Positions 1 through 5,924 of a stretch of 6,527 nt of DNA are shown in pieces. Position 1 is the first letter of the stretch, and each line of letters begins with the position of its first letter. Made by a program: the position numbers and the translations under genes. This stretch comes from Acidithiobacillus ferruginosus (GTDB lineage Bacteria > Pseudomonadota > Gammaproteobacteria > Acidithiobacillales > Acidithiobacillaceae), in the NCBI RefSeq assembly GCF_018854495.1, contig NZ_JABBDR010000243.1, positions 1 to 6,527 of the forward strand, in the 5' to 3' direction. The notes under the pieces were generated by a model that was not told the origin of the DNA, made no database searches, and worked only from the letters and a program-made list of their open reading frames with translations.

Positions 1-29
1 ATCACTGAGACAATAGGTGAGGTGACCGC

Positions 30-290
30 CTACCCACCGCCGCACCAGCGGTAGGCCTGAACAGAAGACGCCATGGTGTTGCCACAACTGCCACAGCCGC
101 CTGAATGGCAACTACGGCCACAACTTTTCCGGGTGCCCACGGATACTTGCTCTACCACGCCGCGCCGCCGCCAGTACATCAGCATGTCCTCGACCAGTCC
201 GACCGAGAGCTTTAATTCCGCAGCTATCTGACTGGCGCTGGCCATGCCTTGTTTCTGTAGCACCTCCCGAACTGCGAATAACGGTTTCAT
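30..290 (-). CDS. feoC: FeoC-like small winged-helix protein with cysteine cluster
   Basis: An 86-residue protein, the usual size for FeoC, the small cytoplasmic partner of the FeoB ferrous-iron permease. Residues 1-50 look like a winged helix-turn-helix: a first helix near 4-14, then SASQIAAEL (18-26), then SVGLVEDMLMYWRRRGVV (29-46). Five cysteines follow at 57, 61, 66, 69 and 83. The run C61-x4-C66-x2-C69 matches part of the FeoC cysteine motif that binds an Fe-S cluster in enterobacterial proteins. The ATG overlaps the feoB stop by four bases (ATGA) and has an AAGGG-type ribosome site about 7-9 bases upstream, which fixes the start and implies translational coupling. In the family, FeoC is proposed to regulate or stabilise FeoB; whether this one senses iron or oxygen is inference. 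The tail is glycine-rich and ends CGGG. Confidence 0.85.
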   Translation of the reverse strand: MKPLFAVREVLQKQGMASASQIAAELKLSVGLVEDMLMYWRRRGVVEQVSVGTRKSCGRSCHSGGCGSCGNTMASSVQAYRWCGGG

Positions 291-2635
291 GCCGACGCCC
301 TTCGGTTCAGAGATGGTTTAGATAGGGCGTCTCTGCGTTGTCCATAAAGCCGCAGACCGACAACCAGTAAGGCAAAAGCCGCCAATACTCCCGCGATCCA
401 TGCTGCAGAATGGCCGGGATGTTTGGCGAAGGTGCTCGACTGGTAAATCACCGTGCTGGCGCTCCAGGCCAGGCCGGTGCCATAAAGCAGGGAGAAGCTC
501 ATCCATCCCCATCCGACTTCCCGGCGCAGTGCCCCCATGGTGCTGGCGCAGGGTACATAGAGCAGCACAAAGACCAGATAAGCAAAGGCGGAAAGGGGGG
601 TGAATCCGGCCGCAATGGCTTGCAGGGTGGCACTTTCGGCACCGGAGGCCTGTTCGGCGGTACCGGTGGAGTCCATGGCCGAGAGGCCGAGCGGATCATC
701 CAGCGTGGTAAAAAAAGTAACCGCGTTGGCGGGGATGGTTTTGATCGCGCCCAGGAGTTGCCCGGCAATATCGGGATCGCGGTAGTCCGCCATCAGGTCG
801 GCTGCGTTCTGCCGCTGATAAATGCCGTTGAGGGTGCCGATCACGATCTCCTTGGCGGCCGCTCCGGCAATCAGGCCGGAAATGGCGGGCCAGTTGTCTT
901 GATGAATGCCCATGGGTTCAAAAATCGGGACCAGCGCGCGGCTGCCCTGGGCGAGCAGGGAATGGTCGATGTCGGTGCTGCGCAGACCGCGATCCGTCCA
1001 GCCGATGCCGGGAAGAATAAAGAGCACGACGCCGATGACCGCAATCACCCGACCCACCCGGAAGATAAACACCTTCAGGCGCTGCCAGGCCTGGAGAAAC
1101 ACACTGCGGAAACTGGGCAGGCGATAGGGTGGCAGTTCCATGACGAAGGGCAGTACCTCGCCGCGCAGGGCGGTTTTGCCAAGTAGCCACGCCGTCAGTA
1201 GGGCAACGATGATCCCCAGCACATAGAGGGCAAAGACCACCTGTCCGCCGTTGCTGCGGAAAAACACGACGGCAAAGGCCATGTAAATGGTCAGGCGTGC
1301 GGAACAGGACATGAAGGGCTGCATCAGCACGGTCAGAATGCGCCCCCGCGGGTCTTCGATGATGCGCGAGCCCATGATGGCGGGCACATTGCAGCCGAAG
1401 CCGATGACCATGGGCACCAGGGCATTACCGGGTAAGCTCATACGGCGCATCAGGCGGTCCATGGCGTAGGCGGCGCGGGCCATGTAGCCCGAGTCATCCA
1501 GAAAGGCGAGAAAGAGAAAAGTGAGGCCGATGGGTGGGATGAAGGAAATCACCAGATTCAGTCCGCCGCCGATACCACCGGCGATGATGGAGATCAGCCA
1601 GGTGGGCAGCCCGGAGCTCAGCAGCAGATGACCGACGCCATGGATCAGCAGTGCTGCCGAGGCCTGATCGAAAAAGTCCAGGAAGATATTGCCGCCACTG
1701 AAGCTGACGACGAAAACCAGATACAGTACCGCCAGAAAAAGCGGCACACCCAGCCAGTCGTTCAATACCACCCGATCCAGTCGGTCGGTGATTTTTTGAC
1801 GGAGCCCGGCCGGACCCTGGCGGTGCATCGCAATGGCGGCCATTTCCTGCGCCCAGGCGAAGCGCCGGTCCATGATCAGGTCGGCAGGGGTTTCATCGCT
1901 CATGACTGCGAGTTCGCTGCTGATCTGTTGCAGAGCATGCTGCGTTTTTGGGTCGGTCGGGTCGGAGTTCCCTTCCAGCAGGCACAAGGCGGTAAAGCGC
2001 CGGTGTGCGGGTGGGACACCGGGCAGCAGGGTGCCGAGGGCGGTGAGTGCCGCTTCGATAAGCTGGCCATAATCGAGCATATTACCCAGGGCGGGGTGAT
2101 CCAGTGCCTGGGTCAGGGTCTCCATCAGCCTGGTGCGGCTCCTGGCTTTCCGGGCTACTATGGGGATGACCGGAACACCCAGGGCTGCCGAGAGTTCATG
2201 GCTGCGTACCTGCAGACCGTGGGCCTCCGCCTCATCGACCATGTTCAGGACGAGAACCATCGGTCGCCCTGTTTCCAGAAGTTCGGCGGTCAGCGCCATG
2301 TGCCGCTCCAGATTGGAGGCGTCGACGATGTTGACGATCAGTTCGATATCGCTATCCAATAGGAAATCGCGCGCCACCCGCTGATCTTCTCCGCCACCCC
2401 CCATCAGACTGTAGACACCGGGAAGGTCTACCACGGAGATTTTGCGGCGGCCCATGGTCATGGTGCCGCTGCGCCGCTCCACAGTGACGCCGGGCCAGTT
2501 GCCCACATGCTGATGGGCGCCGGTCAGCAGGTTGAAAAGGGTGGTTTTGCCGCAATTCGGGTTACCCGCCAGGGCGATGACCGGCAACCTGGCCGACACC
2601 GGGCTGCGCTGTGGTGTTTCATGAAAGTCGCTCAT
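287..2635 (-). CDS. feoB: FeoB ferrous iron permease with N-terminal G domain
   Basis: Inner-membrane Fe(II) transporter of 782 residues, close to the usual family length. The cytoplasmic GTPase domain shows G1 GNPNCGKTT (24-32), G2 around VGNWPGVTVE (44-53, Thr51), G3 DLPG (69-72), G4 NMVD (130-133) and a G5-like VARKA (159-163). A helical linker (about 185-290) leads to the permease domain, with many hydrophobic segments from about 297 to 765. The permease shows both conserved gate motifs, GCNVPA (414-419, Cys415) and SCSAR (443-447, Cys444), then AKEIVIGTLN (594-603) and PCASTMGALRRE (695-706, Cys696). The start ATG overlaps the feoA stop by four bases and has GGAG eight bases upstream. 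FeoB imports Fe(II) from the periplasm; the G domain hydrolyses GTP slowly and probably regulates or powers transport. Oddities are a four-glycine run after G3 (78-81) and SCSARLT where many homologues read SCGARLP. Confidence 0.97.
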   Translation of the reverse strand: MSDFHETPQRSPVSARLPVIALAGNPNCGKTTLFNLLTGAHQHVGNWPGVTVERRSGTMTMGRRKISVVDLPGVYSLMGGGGEDQRVARDFLLDSDIELIVNIVDASNLERHMALTAELLETGRPMVLVLNMVDEAEAHGLQVRSHELSAALGVPVIPIVARKARSRTRLMETLTQALDHPALGNMLDYGQLIEAALTALGTLLPGVPPAHRRFTALCLLEGNSDPTDPKTQHALQQISSELAVMSDETPADLIMDRRFAWAQEMAAIAMHRQGPAGLRQKITDRLDRVVLNDWLGVPLFLAVLYLVFVVSFSGGNIFLDFFDQASAALLIHGVGHLLLSSGLPTWLISIIAGGIGGGLNLVISFIPPIGLTFLFLAFLDDSGYMARAAYAMDRLMRRMSLPGNALVPMVIGFGCNVPAIMGSRIIEDPRGRILTVLMQPFMSCSARLTIYMAFAVVFFRSNGGQVVFALYVLGIIVALLTAWLLGKTALRGEVLPFVMELPPYRLPSFRSVFLQAWQRLKVFIFRVGRVIAVIGVVLFILPGIGWTDRGLRSTDIDHSLLAQGSRALVPIFEPMGIHQDNWPAISGLIAGAAAKEIVIGTLNGIYQRQNAADLMADYRDPDIAGQLLGAIKTIPANAVTFFTTLDDPLGLSAMDSTGTAEQASGAESATLQAIAAGFTPLSAFAYLVFVLLYVPCASTMGALRREVGWGWMSFSLLYGTGLAWSASTVIYQSSTFAKHPGHSAAWIAGVLAAFALLVVGLRLYGQRRDALSKPSLNRRASA

Positions 2636-2934
2636 GTTTTTTCTCCGGTATGGGTGCTTTCAGCGGGGATGATGGCTACGCGGATACGCTGGATGACTCC
2701 CCAGCCCAGGGCGACGCGTGCGCCGCCCACCTGTAAGACCGCGCCGCGTTTGCCGGGTCCATGCACCACGCGGACAGGAGTGTCGCGGCGGATACCCAGC
2801 ATGCCCAGGCGCTGCCGCATGACTTTGCCTCCGGTGATCTCCAGCACCCGGGCATGGTCGCCAAGATGGAGATCACCGATGAAAAGTGACTCGGATGGGG
2901 AAGTAATGGATGAATTCATGATGAAACTGTCCAT
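2632..2934 (-). CDS. feoA: FeoA, SH3-like accessory protein of Fe(II) uptake
   Basis: A 100-residue small cytoplasmic protein with one FeoA/SH3-like domain at about residues 17-91. The family pattern is clear: a leading IGDLHLGDHARVLEI, then GGKVMRQRLGMLGI with the conserved RL..LGI turn, then TPVRVVHGPG, AVLQVGGARVALG and a closing IQRIRV strand. FeoA is needed for full FeoB activity in other bacteria, probably through contact with the FeoB cytoplasmic domain. The gene starts 17 bases after the porin stop and ends in an ATGA overlap with feoB, so it is the second gene of the operon. The start is uncertain: Met1 (2934) has only a weak ACGGA-type ribosome site, and Met6 (2919) is also possible. 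Residues 1-15 are not part of the domain, so either start leaves it intact. Confidence 0.93.
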   Translation of the reverse strand: MDSFIMNSSITSPSESLFIGDLHLGDHARVLEITGGKVMRQRLGMLGIRRDTPVRVVHGPGKRGAVLQVGGARVALGWGVIQRIRVAIIPAESTHTGEKT

Positions 2935-2951
2935 GGCAGATCCGTCGGATT

Positions 2952-4208
2952 TCAGAAGAATTCAACATGTACGCGCAGAAGGCCAACGGTGCTATCCGGA
3001 TAATAGCCATTGGGGTGCTGAATATACTGAAGGTCCGGCTGCAGACTGACATGCTCCGTGAGTTTCGCCACGTAGGTCAATTCATAGGACGTTTCCGCGC
3101 CGCGGATATCTGCTGGCTCCACACCCAGGGCCTCCGCCACGGGTCCGGAGCGTAGCCATGCCTTAGCCATGCCCACGGACAGGCTGTCATCCGGCCGACT
3201 GGCGAAGGGATGGCCCAGGCGCAAGCCGAGGCCCAGATACCAAGGTACTGGATTGAGGTTCTGCGGCGCACCGCCCATCTGGATAAAAGCGCCCAGTTCC
3301 CGTTCTCCAGATAGATCCCAATTGCCCTCGGCCACGGCATAGATGCCGGAGGTGGTCGGGGAAAGCCCGTAGAGGTCTGGGTTGGATGGTTGATAATGCC
3401 AGACGCCCATCTTGAGCACATACTCGCCGTAATCGTCGGTATTGTCCTCCAGATCCTCGTCATCTTTTTTGCCCCAGTGCAGGCCGCCTTCCCACAACGC
3501 CATGTAGCCGCGGTCGAAGGCGGAGGTCTGGTGCTGTGGGTCACCCTGAAATACCGCAACCTTGCTGCTCAGGTGCTCGCTATGGATACCCACCAGAAGC
3601 CCTAGGCCCGAGTAAGGATAGGTGGCGGTACCCGGGACGTTGACGGTCATGGTCGGCGTTATGCCAAAGGAGCTGTTGATGAGCTGCAAGGCATTGGCGG
3701 TGACGTCAAAGTAATAATTCACATCCATGTAACCGACACGGGTGTTGATCCAGTCTGTCCAGCGTTGGCGAAAGGCGGCATCGTAAAAACGGATCGCGTC
3801 AGGTGCCCAGATGTTGCTGGCCGTCTGGATGTCGCCGCTATAATTTTGCTGGACTTTGCTGCTGTAAATGCCCATGAGGGAGAGGCTAAATTGGCCGCCC
3901 TTCCAGAGACCGGCCTTCTCGGTGTCGTACTCGGCACCAATCTGGCCGGCAAGGTTGCCCTCGCTGCCCCGGCGAATGCCCCCGGTGAGGTTGGAAAATA
4001 GTTCGCTGTCGGCATGCCCAGCCCAGGAGATGCCGTCTATCAGGTGACGGTAAGCGGGCAAATATTTGGGAGAAAGGCCTGTTGCATCGGGGACGGGGCC
4101 GTTTCCCCGTGCCGCTGGATTCTCCGCCGCCCAGATATCAGAAAATGGTCCGAAGGTGCCAGCGCAGAGGATAAGCACGGCAGTGGCCGGGCGAAAAAGA
4201 CGGGGCAT
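2952..4208 (-). CDS. feoP: OprB-family outer-membrane porin, FeoP-like
   Basis: A 418-residue outer-membrane beta-barrel protein and the first gene of the iron operon. Residues 1-27/28 form a Sec signal peptide: Arg3 and Arg6, a hydrophobic core at 8-20, and likely cleavage near IWA-AEN. The mature protein resembles carbohydrate-selective porins (OprB, PF04966). It has TGGIRRGSEGNLAGQIGAEY (75-94) followed by a Leu-Trp-x-Gly-Gly turn (101-105), and near the end ETSYELTY (372-379) and SLQPDLQYI (388-396) with HPNG. It ends VEFF, with the terminal Phe typical of outer-membrane proteins. The ATG has an excellent AAAGGAG site nine bases upstream. OprB porins usually take sugars, but a place directly before feoA argues for Fe(II) entry. 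A loop at 247-263 is very acidic, with nine Asp/Glu in the 14 residues 249-262. The name feoP follows the Acidithiobacillus usage I recall; the transport role is inferred. Confidence 0.85.
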   Translation of the reverse strand: MPRLFRPATAVLILCAGTFGPFSDIWAAENPAARGNGPVPDATGLSPKYLPAYRHLIDGISWAGHADSELFSNLTGGIRRGSEGNLAGQIGAEYDTEKAGLWKGGQFSLSLMGIYSSKVQQNYSGDIQTASNIWAPDAIRFYDAAFRQRWTDWINTRVGYMDVNYYFDVTANALQLINSSFGITPTMTVNVPGTATYPYSGLGLLVGIHSEHLSSKVAVFQGDPQHQTSAFDRGYMALWEGGLHWGKKDDEDLEDNTDDYGEYVLKMGVWHYQPSNPDLYGLSPTTSGIYAVAEGNWDLSGERELGAFIQMGGAPQNLNPVPWYLGLGLRLGHPFASRPDDSLSVGMAKAWLRSGPVAEALGVEPADIRGAETSYELTYVAKLTEHVSLQPDLQYIQHPNGYYPDSTVGLLRVHVEFF

Positions 4209-4228
4209 GGGGTACGCTCCTTTGTTTA

Positions 4229-4247
4229 CGTAATAAGAATCATTATC
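4229..4247 (-). promoter_or_regulatory. Fur-box-like operator at the operon start site
   Basis: The 19 bases match the classical Fur consensus (GATAATGATAATCATTATC) at 15 positions, including an unbroken AATCATTATC (4238-4247). On the transcribed strand it reads GATAATGATTCTTATTAC, three hexamers of the Fur type. It begins four bases downstream of the -10 box and covers the expected +1, so bound Fe(II)-Fur would block transcription. This predicts repression when iron is plentiful. The match is by eye; no scoring was run. Confidence 0.72.
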
Positions 4248-4250
4248 GTT

Positions 4251-4278
4251 AGTATATATGGAGAGGGCTGCATGTCAA
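4251..4278 (-). promoter_or_regulatory. Sigma70-type promoter of the porin-feoABC operon
   Basis: Read on the minus strand, a perfect -35 TTGACA (4278-4273) is followed by a 16-base spacer and TATACT (4256-4251, five of six matches to TATAAT). The start of transcription would fall near 4244, about 36 bases before the porin ATG. The position fits the operon's first gene, and no other comparable promoter lies between here and the porin. Confidence 0.8.
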
Positions 4279-4478
4279 TAATCCCTGACCAGGGCGGACG
4301 TGGCCTCAGAATCCTGTTGCAATCGTGGGATCGATGGCTCTTGTCCCGACTTGCCCCGAGGTGTGCCATGGTGCTTCATGACCAGCAATGGGGTCTGCGA
4401 TGGGGTCTTGCCTTGGGGGTGAATACGACCTATAGTCCCAAAGACGGAATATGGACCATTGATTTTACTAATGACTAA
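4272..4478 (+). CDS. Possible small divergent ORF, 68 residues, unknown
   Basis: I do not recognise this ORF. It would encode 68 residues with five tryptophans (SWDRW, QQW, RW, IW), two cationic patches (for example RGLRI and WLLSRLAPR) and a polar end (TIDFTND). In its favour is a GGAGAGG ribosome site, with GGAG exactly eight bases before the ATG, and a terminator about 100 bases past the stop. Against it, third-position GC is only about 55 percent, the region is otherwise intergenic, and I see no convincing plus-strand promoter upstream. The same frame is open further left, but that part is antisense to the porin gene and not credible. A candidate promoter lies inside the ORF at 4408-4436, so this stretch may instead be upstream DNA of a small RNA. 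Confidence 0.3.
   Translation: MSIIPDQGGRGLRILLQSWDRWLLSRLAPRCAMVLHDQQWGLRWGLALGVNTTYSPKDGIWTIDFTND
4408..4436 (+). promoter_or_regulatory. Candidate promoter for a small RNA
   Basis: TTGCCT (4408-4413, four of six to the -35 consensus), a 17-base spacer, then TATAGT (4431-4436, five of six to the -10). Transcription would start near 4443 and run to the terminator ending at 4603, giving a transcript of about 160 bases. It sits inside the possible 68-codon ORF, so both readings cannot be fully right. Confidence 0.4.
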
Positions 4479-4603
4479 TATTAGACCTGGTTTGGGAGAG
4501 AGTGACCACGTAACCGGTAGTCCGACGGGCGCTCTGGGTCGTCGTCATGTGTCCGCATCCGGAGCGCAGTATGTATATCGAGCCGAACTTGTTCGGCTTT
4601 TTT
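4443..4603 (+). ncRNA. Candidate structured small RNA ending at an intrinsic terminator
   Basis: The stretch has several possible stems and ends in a strong terminator. A 9-bp stem pairs GCGCTCTGG (4529-4537) with CCGGAGCGC (4559-4567), one pair being G-U, around a 21-base loop. A weaker stem may pair CCTGGTT (4487-4493) with AACCGG (4513-4518) with one bulge. A perfect 10-base palindrome, CTAATATTAG, lies at 4475-4484, preceded by a repeated heptamer ACTAATG/ACTAATA (4467-4480). No protein frame explains 4479-4580. I do not recognise a known RNA family or riboswitch. It could be a free small RNA, the 3' end of a small mRNA, or an attenuator leader of the hydrolase gene, though that gene has its own promoter beyond the terminator. 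Confidence 0.4.
4581..4603 (+). terminator. Rho-independent terminator
   Basis: A perfect 7-bp stem AGCCGAA / TTCGGCT with a CTTG loop is followed at once by six T (4598-4603, the first shared with the stem), then ATT. The U-tract is present only for plus-strand transcription. Something transcribed rightwards must end here, yet no confident gene lies upstream on this strand. Confidence 0.85.
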
Positions 4604-4643
4604 ATTGTGGGTAGGGAGAGCCTCGAAGTTTCTCTGTCTAGTT

Positions 4644-4671
4644 TTGAGAAATGGCAATGTCTCTGCATAAT
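4644..4671 (+). promoter_or_regulatory. Sigma70-type promoter of the NlpC/P60 gene
   Basis: TTGAGA (4644-4649, five of six), a 16-base spacer and CATAAT (4666-4671, five of six). The start would be near 4678, giving a leader of about 50 bases. It lies downstream of the terminator at 4581-4603, so the hydrolase gene is probably transcribed on its own. Confidence 0.6.
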
Positions 4672-4727
4672 CGGCCAACGGGCAGATTACGCAGCGGCGA
4701 TTCCCAGGTGATTCGGGAGACGAACGA

Positions 4728-5825
4728 ATGCAAAAAAAACATCGCTGGCAGGTTGCCATGGCGGTAATGACGTTTTTAGGCGGGATCAGTATGTGTCAGG
4801 CGGCCCCGCACGGGGGGGTTCACGAGCCTTTGCATCGGGTCAGTCACCACTATACCCACAAGCCGTTACATCGGGTCAGTCACCACTATACCCACACGCC
4901 CTTGCATAGGGTCACTCACCATGCTTACATGCGCCCCCACCACAAGGTGTTACGTGCCGCCAAAAGCGACTACACCTCGCTGACGCCGACGGCGTTACAG
5001 TTGATGCATCTTGCCCCCGTTGAATTTGCTGGAGTCGGTGCGGCGCCGCAGCCCGTTCCGACCTACGATTTCCCCATGCAGTCCTTTCCGGTAGTGGATA
5101 TCGATAACGTAACAAGCCCCGTTTTTGTCGACCAGTCGCTGGGACTGGTCAAGGTCGGGATGGTGACGGATGACGCGCCAGTGGTTCTTCCGACAAGGCC
5201 GGTGGCCGCTCCGGTTGATCCGGTGCCTGGGACCCCGTTGCCGGAGCAATCGCATCTGCGGCTGGCCTTGGAGATGCTGGCGAGTCAGGCCTATCACTGG
5301 ACGCGCCACCCTTTACAGGCGCTAGAAAGCAGTGGAAATATCGCCGTCGGGCCGCAGGCGGCCGCCCAACTGGCGGATGATATTGCGCAGGAAGGGGAAT
5401 ATGCGGAATCGGATGGCCGTTCTGACACAGGCTCCTGGCTGTCCCCACGCCGGATGGTGGTTTCTGCGCTCAAATTCATCGGCGCTCCCTATCGCTGGGG
5501 CGGGATGAGCCCGGCCTCGGGGTTTGACTGCAGCGGTTTCGTCAAATATATCCTGGCGAAGTTTGATATTCATGTGCCGCGTACATCTTATGCCCAGGCC
5601 GCCGAGTTGCGGAGGGTTTCCCGGGATGATCTAAAACCGGGCGACCTGGTGTTTTTTGACACTCTGCACCGGCCTTTTTCCCATGTCGGCATATATATCG
5701 GTGACCAGCACTTTGTCAGTGCCCAGACCCCGAGCACGGGGGTTCGAGTGGCGAGCTTGAATGACCCCTATTGGGCCGCACGTTTTGACGGGGCGCGCCG
5801 TCTGCCGGTGTCCAGCGCTTCCTGA
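4728..5825 (+). CDS. Secreted NlpC/P60 (C40) peptidase with His-rich repeats
   Basis: A 365-residue exported cell-wall hydrolase. Residues 1-25 form a Sec signal peptide (KKHR, hydrophobic 7-22, cleavage near CQA-AP); Cys23 lacks a proper lipobox. Residues 28-72 contain 15 histidines, mostly in three 12-residue repeats beginning PLHRV (34-45, 46-57, 58-69). A Pro/Val-rich linker and a helical stretch (about 175-225) lead to the C-terminal NlpC/P60 domain (about 240-360): YRWGG (255-259), catalytic Cys268 in DCSGF, His319 in SHVGIY, and His328 as the likely third residue. LKPGDLVFF (302-310) is also typical. Family members cut peptide bonds in peptidoglycan stems, usually next to D-glutamate or diaminopimelate, in the periplasm. 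GGAG eight bases before the ATG supports the start. The His-rich part is not a known binding domain that I can name. Confidence 0.92.
   Translation: MQKKHRWQVAMAVMTFLGGISMCQAAPHGGVHEPLHRVSHHYTHKPLHRVSHHYTHTPLHRVTHHAYMRPHHKVLRAAKSDYTSLTPTALQLMHLAPVEFAGVGAAPQPVPTYDFPMQSFPVVDIDNVTSPVFVDQSLGLVKVGMVTDDAPVVLPTRPVAAPVDPVPGTPLPEQSHLRLALEMLASQAYHWTRHPLQALESSGNIAVGPQAAAQLADDIAQEGEYAESDGRSDTGSWLSPRRMVVSALKFIGAPYRWGGMSPASGFDCSGFVKYILAKFDIHVPRTSYAQAAELRRVSRDDLKPGDLVFFDTLHRPFSHVGIYIGDQHFVSAQTPSTGVRVASLNDPYWAARFDGARRLPVSSAS
4827..4934 (+). repeat. Three tandem 36-base repeats coding for His-rich units
   Basis: Units at 4827-4862, 4863-4898 and 4899-4934 encode PLHRVSHHYTHK, PLHRVSHHYTHT and PLHRVTHHAYMR. 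The first two agree at 33 of 36 bases, with 28 identical bases in a row; the third has drifted. The array keeps the reading frame, so it probably arose by recent in-frame duplication and could vary in copy number between strains. Confidence 0.9.
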
Positions 5826-5860
5826 TGACGAAGTAACCATCCGCCTTATCGTCTAACAAC

Positions 5861-5889
5861 CCCGCGCCCTGATTCAGCCTGCGGGTTTT
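5861..5889 (+). terminator. Probable terminator of the NlpC/P60 gene
   Basis: CCCGC (5861-5865) pairs with GCGGG (5881-5885), with a small inner CTG/CAG stem in the loop, followed by TTTTATATT. It lies 36 bases after the stop codon. On the other strand the following bases (TTGTTAG) are a weaker U-tract, so it may also slow transcripts arriving from the small minus-strand genes. Confidence 0.6.
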
Positions 5890-5924
5890 ATATTCTGTAA
5901 GTCGGGCCGCGACGCATATGTGTG

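Larger units (their letters stand above)
4209..4727. other. Intergenic region between the feo operon and the hydrolase gene
   Basis: This 519-base divergent region has no certain protein gene. From left to right it holds the Fur-like operator, the feo promoter, a possible small plus-strand ORF (4272-4478), a candidate small RNA with a promoter and hairpins (4408-4603), a terminator (4581-4603) and a separate promoter for the downstream gene (4644-4671). Each is described in its own entry. Confidence 0.8.

Noticed and set aside
410..1186. 258-codon open frame on the plus strand
   Set aside because: Lies wholly antisense to feoB, whose protein carries clear family motifs; low-complexity Gly/Arg-rich translation typical of a shadow frame.
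1628..2362. 244-codon open frame on the plus strand
   Set aside because: Antisense to the feoB GTPase and linker coding region; no recognisable domain in its translation.
4014..4271. Left part of a longer plus-strand frame running into the small divergent ORF
   Set aside because: Antisense to the porin signal peptide and crossing the Fur site and feo promoter; only the part from the ATG at 4272 is worth considering.
4468..4759. Two overlapping minus-strand open frames
   Set aside because: They cross the terminator, the promoter and the start of the hydrolase gene and lack a good ribosome site; translations look like non-coding DNA.
4791..4799. Cys23 of the hydrolase as a lipoprotein attachment site
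   Set aside because: The residue before Cys is Met and the box reads ISMC, which does not fit the lipobox; ordinary signal cleavage after Ala25 or Ala26 fits better.
4827..4934. Short tandem repeats as a CRISPR array
   Set aside because: Units are directly adjacent with no spacers, in frame within a clear protein gene.
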